Shown piece after piece: positions 30,801 to 36,875 of a stretch of DNA of 37,999 bases (positions within the stretch are counted from its first letter, which is position 1; every line of letters starts with the position of its first letter). Below the pieces are notes generated by a model. That model saw only the letters and a program-made list of their open reading frames with translations. It was not told the DNA's origin and made no database searches. The stretch is from a virus. The stretch lies in the IMG/VR virus record IMGVR_UViG_3300042154_001725, positions 1-37,999 of that record; one strand, 5' to 3'. A program made the translations under genes and the position numbers.

Positions 30801-31705
30801 CATACAGTGACGCAATCTTCACCAGTGGTTCCGTTGCCATTGCCTACGATTTCCATCTACGGGAGTTCCTCAAGGATGGCATTGCCCCAGAGGAAGCTCA
30901 ACGGATGGCACTGGCAGCGACCGAGCAGTCGATTGCTGACGTCACCCAGCCAACGGAGTTCCTCGATAAGAGCACCGTGGAGATGGAGCGCAACGCCATG
31001 GCGCGGGCGATCTTTTCTTTCCAGTCCGATCCTCGGCAGAAAATGGCACTTCAGATGGAAGCCTACGCTGAGAAAGATTGGGGGCGGCTTGTTAAACTTG
31101 TGATCGTTGACCATGTGGTTACCGGCTTGATCATGCAGACGATAACCAACGCATGGCGCGATGCCAACGACGACGACGATGCCGACGACGTTTTTGATCC
31201 CCTGCACTGGCAGTTGTCTGACTACCTCATTGCTGCGGCGATTGGGCCATGGTCTGCGTTGCCAATGTTTGGACCTGCCATTGATGCCGTTGGCGCTGCC
31301 TTTAAGAGCGGTCCAGCAATCAACGAGAGCATCCTGACCTCTGCCGGATCGTGGGCAGGGCGCGGGGTGCGGATGGCTACGTCTGAGAAAGGCAAGGTTG
31401 AGCCTTACGAGATGACCTCGGACGTCATCCGTGGCACGGCAATTGGCACTGCGATCATGACCGGCGATGCCCGGTTTGCGGTAGTGGCACGGGTGGGATC
31501 GACTGCCTTCGACCTGTTGGACAATTACATCGAAACCGAGGAGGAATCTATCTCACACGAACTCAAGATGCGCCGACTTAAGGACAAGGAGTTAAATCCG
31601 CCTGCCGAGAAGACTGCCGAGGAGGAAGCCCAAGCCAAGGTGGACAAGGCGGCAAAGAACCTGCGGGAACTGGAGCGACTACGCGAAGAGCAGAAGGGAA
31701 AGTAG
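21869..31705 (+). CDS. Giant polyvalent internal virion protein (3278 residues, T7 gp16 position)
   Basis: A single 3278-codon frame starting in a TAATG overlap. Layout: residues 1-1020, helical, with hydrophobic Gly/Ala segments (near 397-430 and 560-575); then modules separated by GYSI at 1021, 1211, 1571, 1819 and 2109. Module 1021-1211 has an ADP-ribosyltransferase-like core (AFHGSPDG with H1063, then GTSIAFDRKVAENYA). Module 1211-1571 is unassigned. Module 1571-1819 contains DRHI..ML and QVQAALWAA. Module 1819-2109 carries HDAFGH (H2013, H2018), GEENAWQAH and ETRGQNSW. From 2110 come coiled coils, then a large helical C-terminal region (about 2600-3278) resembling the large polyvalent-protein-associated domains. 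T7 gp16 has 1318 residues. Such proteins are ejected with DNA and may counter host defences. Domain calls are from motifs; roles are inferred. Confidence 0.88.
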   Translation: MATILNSPSLDPAPAVDYAELRQLDLQKQALDHEKMYLDPEGYVAGLPSQQKTALDSWLSWSSDRKGDIQKSVNRGYIGDFYGLPDEALGEGGYQTYRDRYAREVLGVPQGGDLNDDSFFELMKERQQKQKDFRGIAEYFSDDAIKSTMVFQPQDLLVEAGRIKKDSQAFPNMNEEDGNRLATHWSDVKMRLEERVAPLRPQAREIYEMLSKGKLERFGDEAQASIEGAIDRLTTLNPDDRAIVISMLKGQMGSDTSGNTVEKTAGAAIRGFAGKLRGFSSYTERNYLGRGMSELTTTGTVDASLDTPEKISQRISSGLPLVSKLEGDIGGTIATPSRTVTPEEQAKVQEMIAAKVQRAEVAAQAIGILEGTIDPIKADKALNEGLLASTGTYVQKTAIDLGYSLGAMATIAIPYAGLLIAQGGYADDEYMKLREEGNDPATAHMASQFTGAMQAGFERVAFLFNFVPSSLIARATATKAGSRIMGVRPALETSTTFRVLSKMGTIQASEYGEEIAQASAPILTAFMGEKLGWNLAEQSKFQGEMQQFKEEGGFWRPEVFSTVMALSVFGGGLSGISDSRQAQAGLESLLRDQTRVEAMGIAPAVAAKIVKTAGVEERKAAYIEAYAQRDVQSPTAVAAQKLVTAQVDAQKAQGAAELLAMKNAGLDITRTADGWAVTDTTEPDAAPIPHATAEEAMTTVRSVIKARGMQREETFLDALSDYASIMEPGRTVRLSNKTGTLFEDLTEAIKEGRELSIESIWDRANQVRKKEGQAPLAQDINNPESAEALSGMYVLGRSFNEVQGNVVNKVSMIMRGGGTVDLVEEQAENDLSRSVASGRTTYDVVREVIKGLQKVTGDTYIFSDTTRGITEAWSTLVTLYTTGKARGNRITSGTRRELLAGLREARGDLPADYRAERQRLKAAEASGAAPSAFAKLRAYFDYLKSIMGHAAKIANAQSDLESFRDTLGQVARLKKAAKEGALGDLEALIRESVGLKEKDAFDSALADKVEEMMQPPDDGTGYSITTRRDADYMAAVESGDVQAQQALVDEAASEAGFDTYAFHGSPDGRFNSFSPTKADDFPILGTSIAFDRKVAENYARNTSGRRGQEALAPKVFEVYVRGREIGVEELRKKWEAQGKPWQGADPAKVSQLAMQLGYSMIDPKESGLGEPSEIIVVDPNQIKSADPITYDDQGNVIPLSQRFNPESENIGYSIKSIAYLKDDTRFEKLKEEGRVETGVSINDFIGKHLMMHAPDNAFTGTITLNNGKLIIGKGGAYYPSLFANQNYFWASTKATAEKTANHLNLMAEKNGGKIYMALVSSPVEKLFSSTTMATGAVHWFESLSEDKAANFSKKDLNTMLGAASELAEDKDRKFSTRLNASTLAKNLKNLEAFLDPTTSTFGLRKSFVEELAKQVETYYKDKPKAAAHVAQILADAQNKHAGTKLQKGQIAWNPILQGIGNALTEPFLRTFQEHGNGRVYAIIEVDGPVEAIASTEHESYPFAIVPVNRKSKVKLSILDEAMDWQDIIGDSVTGQYTPAAERKNYMPTGGMSVTRLKVLGPRPGTVANQIGYSIAPARKTSLEMQMTRDEILDAIDKSKDWKDFYTTYQYLVDEYFGDDAEAFGSIMSITSQASSVKANVSLALRMYGYWKRGEEFDGKKRGEEKSGALPGVLRNLERWRDEVALSGRKITNYQAANAGKEGASEKVVVDRHIGNMLFSNKSPTDAQYTQAEKVLTEIAQSIGWEPRQVQAALWAASIRKSGTEPYSYDQYLKTLRERGTIYERTGATPGGGGIFAAGVERPIRRPVTRRGARKTGTDGYSISTRGGAGDGSGRAEGRTVAPLEGTPSVPGFNGPDTRLVTVAEDYARSIGIQLRRQSEYATVDPERAKRIADAYEAMPHTPEDPVVKEAYASLIKQTIAQYNALANAGYKFWFIDLSIPENVSYVGSPYNAMRDVRNNQQMGVFPTSDGFGSGDLDVTNNPMLAETGIEWPTGGVDGPMAKVLANDMFRAVHDAFGHGLEGAGFRARGEENAWQAHVRLFTGSAVAAITSETRGQNSWLNYGPNAEQNRTAKTEDTIFAEQKTGLMPLWTWTEGKVGDMPEEAPAEDGYSIASSSRLERIMARLDEIAIDPEVRFDMMQRASAALAKMARDIEFRDDVAVMLNSDEAEKFQGQQANAMAQLIDRYSAEEQRRQRDNEEAMKALKAEHEAALQDLSVKADIEAGGAQEDGWTTDQKDALKVRQRLEQTTLQARQRAAVVALETKQRREGDAAKASEAKEVALLKEKQGAERKTRAKSETEQTKRQDMLDALSTLDAILTPFPAEVRAKVGGFVSLAKLRTNEAMEAYLKDRVEKLNNAIENYLRKDYVEQIKNLIKKGDAKRATGKKPGGKLGAEGHVLFDAVKAAAGMSEEETNKAIMNLSDAIEKARMDDPDAVPVLAEKLQAAVMFGDLNGKTRTARDLANALTWLKENYERERTKWRMQEEARLAEVTRLADGGVVTLGGSTTGSDRLNSTEELGEFRAGSSGFSGAMRALFGKDSELFKRWTAASRKAIIKRTIEFQALQKDWRDLKDRLYGKGWKGDRKLYDDIVEPVEKSGVLITDKMKKSRETIPVNTAENILAGKAPELAEQFTDAEKAEMRVALDANVLEKRPKDTISLTRISGSTVGSEIMLSQGQAMHISLMWRQAQGRAPMEAHGYTEETINQVEAFMSPEAKAIRDWIASRYTNEWGDLNAVFAGMFGVNLPQIDNYSPLTFWSQQRKELANPDPSGGPIMAQGGMSTGMLKERVEKHGAEPRIVNAIDVFFDHMRQVAHFKAFAELAREMRGVMSKPEMRRALAVKHGENGTRLMDKWMDAMEQGGLTQKPGWFESQLANMGGARAVAVLAWNFKSAFTNVLNLLGTARVMPPDQYVKGLFRLFSGRLNWWVGKGSTFQSSEIIQRRINSGMSPEMQAGMSRIANMRPSMLKAFMEGGMALHAYSDAIFTSGSVAIAYDFHLREFLKDGIAPEEAQRMALAATEQSIADVTQPTEFLDKSTVEMERNAMARAIFSFQSDPRQKMALQMEAYAEKDWGRLVKLVIVDHVVTGLIMQTITNAWRDANDDDDADDVFDPLHWQLSDYLIAAAIGPWSALPMFGPAIDAVGAAFKSGPAINESILTSAGSWAGRGVRMATSEKGKVEPYEMTSDVIRGTAIGTAIMTGDARFAVVARVGSTAFDLLDNYIETEEESISHELKMRRLKDKELNPPAEKTAEEEAQAKVDKAAKNLRELERLREEQKGK
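27171..27518 (+). CDS. Possible overprinted gene nested in the giant protein gene
   Basis: A 115-codon frame from ATG 27171, in the +1 frame relative to the giant gene over its residues about 1768-1883. The product is acidic and heptad-like (ELEQLLEEVESLQQE, then DLLLAEVLEKL), followed by an acidic linker (EEEPETEAD) and a polar tail. Its codons look ordinary for this phage, whereas the giant's frame here uses many CGA and GGA codons and gives low-complexity Arg/Gly sequence. No Shine-Dalgarno sequence lies at the normal distance. It may be a real nested gene, a frameshift product, or a relic. Confidence 0.35.
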   Translation: MTNTSKPSENEEPSTRELEQLLEEVESLQQESSDQFGDLLLAEVLEKLGQTGTVSAPEEEPETEADGQRAGQLRLLKARHQSLALTGRIPDSLQLPKTTPEALESSFDASPNTPQ

Positions 31706-31712
31706 CCGAGGA

Positions 31713-31750
31713 TTTCCGTCTTGATTTCCTCCGGCGAGGTAACCCGTAGT
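31713..31750 (+). promoter_or_regulatory. Two-block promoter-like motif upstream of the tailspike gene
   Basis: TTTCCGTCTTG (31713-31723), 14 bases, then GGTAACCCGTAGT (31738-31750), seven bases before ATG 31758. Both blocks and their spacing match 14442-14479. An imperfect hairpin of GCCGAGGA with TCCTCCGGC overlaps it. It probably starts the tailspike/lysis transcript with a very short leader. Confidence 0.55.
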
Positions 31751-31757
31751 CTCCCCC

Positions 31758-33983
31758 ATGGCACTGGATACTGAACTACGAGCGACAACCTACGCTGGCA
31801 ACGGCTCGACTGCTTTAGCGTACCCGATCCTCTTCCCGTATCTCGACCCCGCAGACATCAAGGTGCAAGTGCAGGCGGCTGGCGCAGCAACGCCAACGGT
31901 GCTGACCGAGTCTGCCTACACCGTGCATGATGAAGAGGATGACGGCGCACCATACGTCACGACGACTGCCGCCTATCCTTCGACCACTATTGTCCAGATT
32001 TTCCGGTTCATGGATTACCTTCAGCCGGTCGTTTTGCCAGAGGGCGGCAAGCTTTCCAGCGTGATCATTGAGCAGGCACTGGATCGTGTGACCATGCTGG
32101 CAATGCAGGGCGGCGACGGTGGGTATACCCTGCCTTCCGCCGGATCGCGGGACAGCGTAGTGTTTGCCAACGCCGGGGCGAGAGCGACGACCGTTGCCGC
32201 CCGAGTGGGACAACTGGGAGTGCAGACCGACAACGGCAGCGTCTGGCGGGCGCTCTCAACCTTTGCTGGAGATTGGCAGGAGATCATGCCAGCGATCCGA
32301 TCCAACGAGCGCAACGTCCACACGCAGTCACAGTTAATTGCCGCCTTTGCCGATACTGCCGCATTGACCATCTACGTCCGCAAGGACATCGACCTGAGCG
32401 TGTCAATGACAATGGGGGCCAACAAGACTTTGGTGATGGGTGACTACAGGTTCACCCAAGTTGGTGCAAGTAACCTTATTTTAATGGGAGTGGTTGTGGC
32501 GGATCGTCGTCAAATCTTCTCCGGGTTTTCCGCCGGACAAATTATTGGCACCTTTGGCGGGACCGATGTTTTCCCTGAGTGGTGGGGACTGGTTCCCGGC
32601 TACCACGATATTGCCATTAACTGTGCCGTAAAAGCGTCAACTCTAGTTACTGCGGCAAACGGTTTTGGCATTAAGGTTTCTCTCGCCAATACGTTGTACG
32701 AGGTATCCGCACCAATCGACATGTCATTCGGCGCGGTTACATTGGAAGGCGCAGGATCAAACCTCACTTACCTTCGCAGCACCGTAAACTGGACTCCGAC
32801 ATGGATCAAAGCTGAAGTGTGGGGCGCTGCCGGAGACCCGCCAAACCACGCGGCCATGATTTGGATTGGCTCCGACCTCGGAACAGGAACGAACCGGAGC
32901 TTCCGAAGCAAGGTCAAAGGAATGGAAATTGAATGCGGTAACGCCTCTTTTAAATGGCGAGCCGGAGGATTGTTGCGTGTTTCTGGAATCTCTTCCAAAA
33001 GTTTTGTTGAAGAATGCTCAGTGATTGAGGACGTGTCGATTGTGTCTGCTTCTGGGTTTGGAATCGGGTTTTGCCGACACAAGGCACCGGGTGGGGCTTT
33101 TGTTGCTGCGGTTGTCAACGGTTTAAGTATCCGGGACTTCTGGATTACTGGACCGACTTTCCGGGACGCTTACCCGATGTACTTCTCCCAGTGGACAAAT
33201 AACTGTAGCGTGGACACGGGTACAATTGGTCCGAGCTTGGCGAAGTCTATAAGCGCCGATTACGAGACAGACACGTCACCGGCAAATGGAGGATTTGATA
33301 CAACGGCAGAAGGGACGGCAACATACGATGAGCCTGCGTGGATCGTGACTTACCCATTGACCGGCATCCGAGCGGCAGGAAATTTGTCGGTTTCCAATGT
33401 CCACTTTGAAGGAATGGTTATTGGAGTGCATTGTGAATACAACAACAGCGGAGGCAACAGCATTGCCTTGACCAATCTAAACTTCTTGTCTTTGCACGAT
33501 CCAATTGCAGCTCGTGGCTCGGTGTATATCAACGATGGTCGCTCTGGGAGGGACTTTGCAACTGACGCGGACGCAACGGCAGCAAGTGTGTATAATGGCA
33601 CCAATTCCAACGATACCTTGCGTTATTTTGGCTACGGATGCGGGGTCTTAATTAGCAAAGGTCAATTCATGACCGGCACGGGTGGGACCATTCCGTACAA
33701 TTACTTTGACAGGGTTGTCATCAACGGGATTCACGGGTCTGGCGGTGTGACGTATTTGCTGCGTGACGCCCTTTACGGTAAAAATATTACTGCATACGGC
33801 ATGGGTCAAAATCCTACTTCTTCTGGTGGGGGCATCTCATTTTACAGTCGAGGTAATGGATACGCAAATGCAGTCACTCGTCCGTATGCTTCGATTACCC
33901 CAGGTGGTGGGCTATACGACCCGGTCAATCCTACAACCGCAGCAAGCACTTCCCGCACGTTCTTTGTCGGCCCAATCTTTTAA
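31758..33983 (+). CDS. Tailspike/tail fibre with beta-helix region
   Basis: A 741-residue protein. The N-terminus (TELRATTYAGNGSTALAYPILFPYLDPADIKVQV, then TVHDEEDDG..YVTT and a FMDYLQPVVLPEGG segment) matches the T7-fibre-type virion-attachment domain (about residues 1-130). Residues 130-180 form a linker ending in GDWQEI. From about 275, FPEWWGLVPGYHDIAINCAVKAS is the entry motif of pectate-lyase-like tailspikes and is followed by a long Gly/Asn/Val-rich right-handed beta-helix-like region. It likely binds and perhaps cleaves surface polysaccharide; catalytic acids cannot be placed. DNA from about 32430 on is more AT-rich than the attachment domain, a sign of module exchange. Confidence 0.86.
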   Translation: MALDTELRATTYAGNGSTALAYPILFPYLDPADIKVQVQAAGAATPTVLTESAYTVHDEEDDGAPYVTTTAAYPSTTIVQIFRFMDYLQPVVLPEGGKLSSVIIEQALDRVTMLAMQGGDGGYTLPSAGSRDSVVFANAGARATTVAARVGQLGVQTDNGSVWRALSTFAGDWQEIMPAIRSNERNVHTQSQLIAAFADTAALTIYVRKDIDLSVSMTMGANKTLVMGDYRFTQVGASNLILMGVVVADRRQIFSGFSAGQIIGTFGGTDVFPEWWGLVPGYHDIAINCAVKASTLVTAANGFGIKVSLANTLYEVSAPIDMSFGAVTLEGAGSNLTYLRSTVNWTPTWIKAEVWGAAGDPPNHAAMIWIGSDLGTGTNRSFRSKVKGMEIECGNASFKWRAGGLLRVSGISSKSFVEECSVIEDVSIVSASGFGIGFCRHKAPGGAFVAAVVNGLSIRDFWITGPTFRDAYPMYFSQWTNNCSVDTGTIGPSLAKSISADYETDTSPANGGFDTTAEGTATYDEPAWIVTYPLTGIRAAGNLSVSNVHFEGMVIGVHCEYNNSGGNSIALTNLNFLSLHDPIAARGSVYINDGRSGRDFATDADATAASVYNGTNSNDTLRYFGYGCGVLISKGQFMTGTGGTIPYNYFDRVVINGIHGSGGVTYLLRDALYGKNITAYGMGQNPTSSGGGISFYSRGNGYANAVTRPYASITPGGGLYDPVNPTTAASTSRTFFVGPIF

Positions 33984-33986
33984 CCC

Positions 33987-34226
33987 ATGGAAATTGCCGA
34001 CCCACTTGTCATCACCGCGATTGGTTCCCTGACCGGAGCAATTGTCATCCTGTTCCGAAGGTCCGAGATTTGTCTGTCTGACCGGGACAAGCAAGCATTG
34101 CGGATCGACAGTCTTGAACGTGCCATCTACGGGTGCCCGATCACGGAGTGCCCGAACAAGCCCACATGGAAAGCGCCGATTACCACTACCCTGTCCTGCT
34201 CAATAAACCCAAACACACAACTATGA
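33987..34226 (+). CDS. Small membrane protein, lysis cassette
   Basis: A 79-residue protein with one N-terminal membrane segment (PLVITAIGSLTGAIVILF, about residues 6-23) followed by a short helical cytoplasmic-type region (DRDKQALRIDSLERAIYG) and CPITECPNKP. Such one-segment proteins are often placed before holins and endolysins in podoviruses. It could be a holin or antiholin. It overlaps the next gene by ATGA, whose ATG sits in the A/C-rich run AAACCCAAACACACAACT. Confidence 0.66.
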   Translation: MEIADPLVITAIGSLTGAIVILFRRSEICLSDRDKQALRIDSLERAIYGCPITECPNKPTWKAPITTTLSCSINPNTQL

Positions 34227-34378
34227 AAAACTGGAAAACTACTTTTGGCGGATTGCTTGCTGCGCTTGGTCAAGGTCTCGGATTGAGCCTGCCCCCAGAA
34301 TATCTCTGGATTTCTCAGGCGTTGGTGGGTATTGGTGTGCTCGTCATGGGCTACAGTGCCGTTGACGTAAAGCAATAA
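34223..34378 (+). CDS. Small holin-like membrane protein
   Basis: A 51-residue protein from ATG 34223; longer in-frame starts lie inside the previous gene. It has a polar N-terminus (MKNWKTTFGG), a first hydrophobic segment (LLAALGQGLGLSL), and a second (WISQALVGIGVLVMGYSAV), so it may form a two-segment hairpin. This resembles small phage holins that open the inner membrane for the endolysin. Its position, just before a lipoprotein, a membrane protein and the endolysin, supports this. The small size and lack of a specific motif keep the call tentative. Confidence 0.62.
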   Translation: MKNWKTTFGGLLAALGQGLGLSLPPEYLWISQALVGIGVLVMGYSAVDVKQ

Positions 34379-34383
34379 CATCA

Positions 34384-34629
34384 ATGAAGCGAACCATTCT
34401 TACCTTATGCGCCACCGCCCTTTGCGGAGGACTACCTTCCTGCATCAGTCTGACCGCAGAGATCGGGCTACCCGGCAGCGGAACACCCGGCAATTTATCC
34501 GGCAAAATTGGCGGCACTTGGTCTTGGCCGCTGCCGAAGACCGCAGAACCTGCGATGATCACTACAGAAGAGGCGTACAACATGGTCGCCAATGGTCCCG
34601 GCAAAAACCCTGTCCTTCCAATGCCATGA
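34384..34629 (+). CDS. Predicted lipoprotein, possible outer spanin
   Basis: An 81-residue protein with a signal peptide (MKRTILTLCATALCGGLPSC) ending in C20 as a lipobox-like site, although Pro at -2 is unusual. The mature part is Gly/Pro-rich (LPGSGTPGNLSGKIGGTWSWPLPKT), like outer-membrane spanin lipoproteins, followed by a short polar tail. With the membrane protein at 34626 it could form a two-part spanin that fuses the membranes at lysis. It overlaps that gene by ATGA. Confidence 0.6.
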   Translation: MKRTILTLCATALCGGLPSCISLTAEIGLPGSGTPGNLSGKIGGTWSWPLPKTAEPAMITTEEAYNMVANGPGKNPVLPMP

Positions 34630-34850
34630 ACGATACCGAAGACCTTACCTTTAAGGATCACCTCTGGTTGTTCCTGTTCTCAGCGTTTGCTGTTGGATCG
34701 TTTGTTGCTGTGCTGATTCGGGCAAGTGCTGATGAACCTAAGCCATCACCAAGCCACAGTCGTTATCACGACGCCAGTCTCGACCTTGAGACGCAGCCGG
34801 TCACGACCACGCAGGCATACTACGAGCGGGAAAAGGCGACTGACAAATGA
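34626..34850 (+). CDS. Small inner-membrane protein, possible spanin partner
   Basis: A 74-residue protein from ATG 34626 (ATGA overlap). A short N-terminus (MNDTEDLTFKDH) precedes one membrane segment (LWLFLFSAFAVGSFVAVLI, about residues 13-31), then a polar, charged periplasmic-type tail (DEPKPSPSHSRYHD, then YYEREKATDK). This is the layout of inner spanins, but the tail is shorter than usual and lacks a clear coiled coil. It overlaps the endolysin gene by ATGA. Confidence 0.6.
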   Translation: MNDTEDLTFKDHLWLFLFSAFAVGSFVAVLIRASADEPKPSPSHSRYHDASLDLETQPVTTTQAYYEREKATDK

Positions 34851-35335
34851 ACTACTCCTTCGACCAGTACTTTCGTTGGTTGCTGCCTTGGGAAGGGACG
34901 GTCTACGAGAACGTGCCCGGTGACCCAGGAGGACCAACAAAGTACGGGATTGATCAGCGCAGTCACCCAACGGTCAACATCCGCGCATTGACCGAAGCCA
35001 AGGCCAAGGAGATTTACCGGAACGATTACTGGCGTGCCATTGCCGGAGACCAACTGCAAACCAGAACCGCATGGGCAGTCATGGACAGCGCAGTGAACTG
35101 CGGCACCAAACAAGCCGTACGATGGCTGCAACGCGCTCTCAGCGTTGAGGACGACGGGAGACTAGGCCCGGTGACCTTGGCCGCAGCAGCGGCATCCCCA
35201 AACGGTCCTGTGGCTATGTCAGTCCTGCGCCAGCGTGGCGACCATTACCTCGCGCTCGGCAAGCGTCCCCAGTTCCGCAAGTTCTTGAAGGGCTGGCTGA
35301 ACCGCAACGAATCACTCCGCAAAGTCCTTACCTAA
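34847..35335 (+). CDS. Endolysin, GH108-type muramidase
   Basis: A 162-residue enzyme. The N-terminal domain (FRWLLPWEGTVYENVPGDPGGPTKYGID) carries the GH108 pattern: catalytic E16 in WEG, then DPGGPTK.GI. ALTEAKAKEIYRNDYW and MDSAVNCGTKQAVRWLQRAL continue the family core and lead into the C-terminal peptidoglycan-binding part (VEDDGRLGPVTL). It hydrolyses bonds in the glycan strand of the cell wall after the holin opens the membrane. There is no signal peptide or transmembrane segment, so export depends on the holin. It is the fifth gene of the lysis cassette. Confidence 0.9.
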   Translation: MNYSFDQYFRWLLPWEGTVYENVPGDPGGPTKYGIDQRSHPTVNIRALTEAKAKEIYRNDYWRAIAGDQLQTRTAWAVMDSAVNCGTKQAVRWLQRALSVEDDGRLGPVTLAAAAASPNGPVAMSVLRQRGDHYLALGKRPQFRKFLKGWLNRNESLRKVLT

Positions 35336-35343
35336 ACACCACC

Positions 35344-35667
35344 ATGCAATTTACTGTAAACGCTTCAGCAAACAACCAAGCCATCGTTTTTACCCCGCAG
35401 CTTGGCCAAGGCAAGCTCCTGCTTGAGAACGTCAGCGCCACCGTTGCCTGCTACTTCCACCAAGGGCATTCGCTAAACTCGGCACTGGTAGCCAGCGGAG
35501 CGGAACCCGGCACCGTCACCGTCAACACAGAGTCCGCTGCCCATACGGCCAACTCCTCCCGGCTTGCTGCTGGCGAGTCCATTGTGCTGGACTTCACCAA
35601 CGCAGTGCGTGTCCACTCCGGTGCCGCCAACGTGTCGATCACAGTCAACGCCACCCCACTGACCTGA
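35344..35667 (+). CDS. Small beta-rich virion-type protein
   Basis: A 107-residue protein starting after an A/C-rich leader. It is almost all strands (QFTVNASANNQAIVFTPQ, KLLLENVSATVACYFHQG, GTVTVNTESAA, SIVLDFTNAVRVHSG, NVSITVNAT), suggesting a jelly-roll or immunoglobulin-like fold. Small proteins of this kind precede fibre genes in many podoviral maps and may be tail accessory or receptor-binding parts. No family is recognised. Confidence 0.66.
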   Translation: MQFTVNASANNQAIVFTPQLGQGKLLLENVSATVACYFHQGHSLNSALVASGAEPGTVTVNTESAAHTANSSRLAAGESIVLDFTNAVRVHSGAANVSITVNATPLT

Positions 35668-35673
35668 CCTAGT

Positions 35674-35835
35674 ATGCCAGCATCCGTTCCATCCGTTCCG
35701 TCAATTAAGGGCAAGGGCAAACTTGGTATTGGCATTCGTGCGCCGATTGCCTCCGCTGGTGGAATTTACCGGCAACCAGACGGCACTTCCCGCTACTTGC
35801 GACCAGACGGAACTTCAATCTATACTCGCCCCTAA
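35674..35835 (+). CDS. Very small protein with repeated PDGTS unit
   Basis: A 53-residue frame from ATG 35674 to TAA 35835. After a Pro/Ser/Lys-rich start (MPASVPSVPSIKGKGKLG) the sequence contains two copies of a PDGTS.Y.RP-type unit: QPDGTSRYL and RPDGTSIYTRP. It is compact, tightly placed between the small beta protein and the fibre gene (stop to next ATG 3 bases), and codon use looks like its neighbours. The role is unknown; position suggests a tail-associated peptide. Confidence 0.58.
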   Translation: MPASVPSVPSIKGKGKLGIGIRAPIASAGGIYRQPDGTSRYLRPDGTSIYTRP

Positions 35836-35838
35836 AAT

Positions 35839-36864
35839 ATGCCTGACGTAACAGTATCTGGAAATGTAGACACAATGATGCGTGCAGCCGACAACGCTGC
35901 GATCAGATCCGCCATTGGCCTAGGCCAAACGGACGCGCCGACGTTCCTTGCCCAAACCCTGACCGGCCAATCGCTGACCGGGACGCAGGCGACGAGCTTG
36001 GTTGATCTGGCGACGACTTGGTTGTCCACGACCGCAACGCCGACTGCGATCAAGCTGAACGTCACGGACACGGCAAGCAATGCTGCGTCCAAGCTGATGG
36101 ACTTGCAGGTGGGTGGGGTGAGTAGGTTTAATGTTGATAAAAATGGATCTGTTGGCGTAAAAAGGCTTCAAGATGCTACCGGTCAGTATTATGTCAGCCT
36201 TAGTGCGCTTTCACATTACCAAGGTCACTTTGCCGGAGGAACTACTGGAGCTTTAGGTTCTGGCGGAGCAAATTGGGTAGTTGGCGGCTCTTTAGGATTT
36301 AATGCTACTGGAGATGCAATTAACACTGTTAATTTGAAGCTGGAACGAGACGCAGACGGAATCCTAGCCCAGCGGAACGGGACAGCAAAACAGGTCCACC
36401 GGGTTTATAACACCTTCTTGGGAACAACCGCCAATGAATGGGGTGGATTTGACTGGCTAACCACGACCAATACGCTGCGGATCGGGACGGAGCATGGAGG
36501 GACTGGGACGGCGCGGGATATTAATTTTGTAACTGGAGGGGTGCGACGAGGCGGGATTACTGCCGCTACTGGGTATTGGGACTTAGGGACGGCTAATATT
36601 AATTACGCTATTATTGGTATTGGCGCTTATTTTACCAACGCTGCAATACTTAGTCCGACAGCAAATATGCTGGAAGTCTGCACCGGAACGGCAGGAGTCT
36701 ACCGCGACCTGCGCGTCCGATCCGTCATCCAGCAACCTCCTGCCACTATTACCCCGGCAAGCAACGGAGACCTAGTCGTCGAAGCGACCAGCAACACCCT
36801 GCTGACCTTCAAATTCAAAGGCTCAGACGGCACAGTCCGCTCCGGGACTATGGTGGTCGCATAA
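35839..36864 (+). CDS. Second tail fibre protein
   Basis: A 341-residue protein. The N-terminus (about 1-50) has the AADNAAIRSAIGLGQTDAPTF motif common in phage fibres, then a Thr/Ser-rich repeat-like part (LTGQSLTGTQATSLVDLATT), a DLQVGGVSRFNVDKNGS turn, and a Gly/Asn-rich body (LERDADGILAQRNGTAKQVHRVYNTF) also common in fibre genes. The C-terminus (SNGDLVVEATSNTLLTFKFKGSDGTVRSGTMVV) is a fibre-end domain. It probably joins the tailspike in host recognition. Two patches (about 36110-36330 and 36590-36660) are AT-rich against GC-rich flanks. Confidence 0.82.
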   Translation: MPDVTVSGNVDTMMRAADNAAIRSAIGLGQTDAPTFLAQTLTGQSLTGTQATSLVDLATTWLSTTATPTAIKLNVTDTASNAASKLMDLQVGGVSRFNVDKNGSVGVKRLQDATGQYYVSLSALSHYQGHFAGGTTGALGSGGANWVVGGSLGFNATGDAINTVNLKLERDADGILAQRNGTAKQVHRVYNTFLGTTANEWGGFDWLTTTNTLRIGTEHGGTGTARDINFVTGGVRRGGITAATGYWDLGTANINYAIIGIGAYFTNAAILSPTANMLEVCTGTAGVYRDLRVRSVIQQPPATITPASNGDLVVEATSNTLLTFKFKGSDGTVRSGTMVVA

Positions 36865-36875
36865 CAATCCCACAC

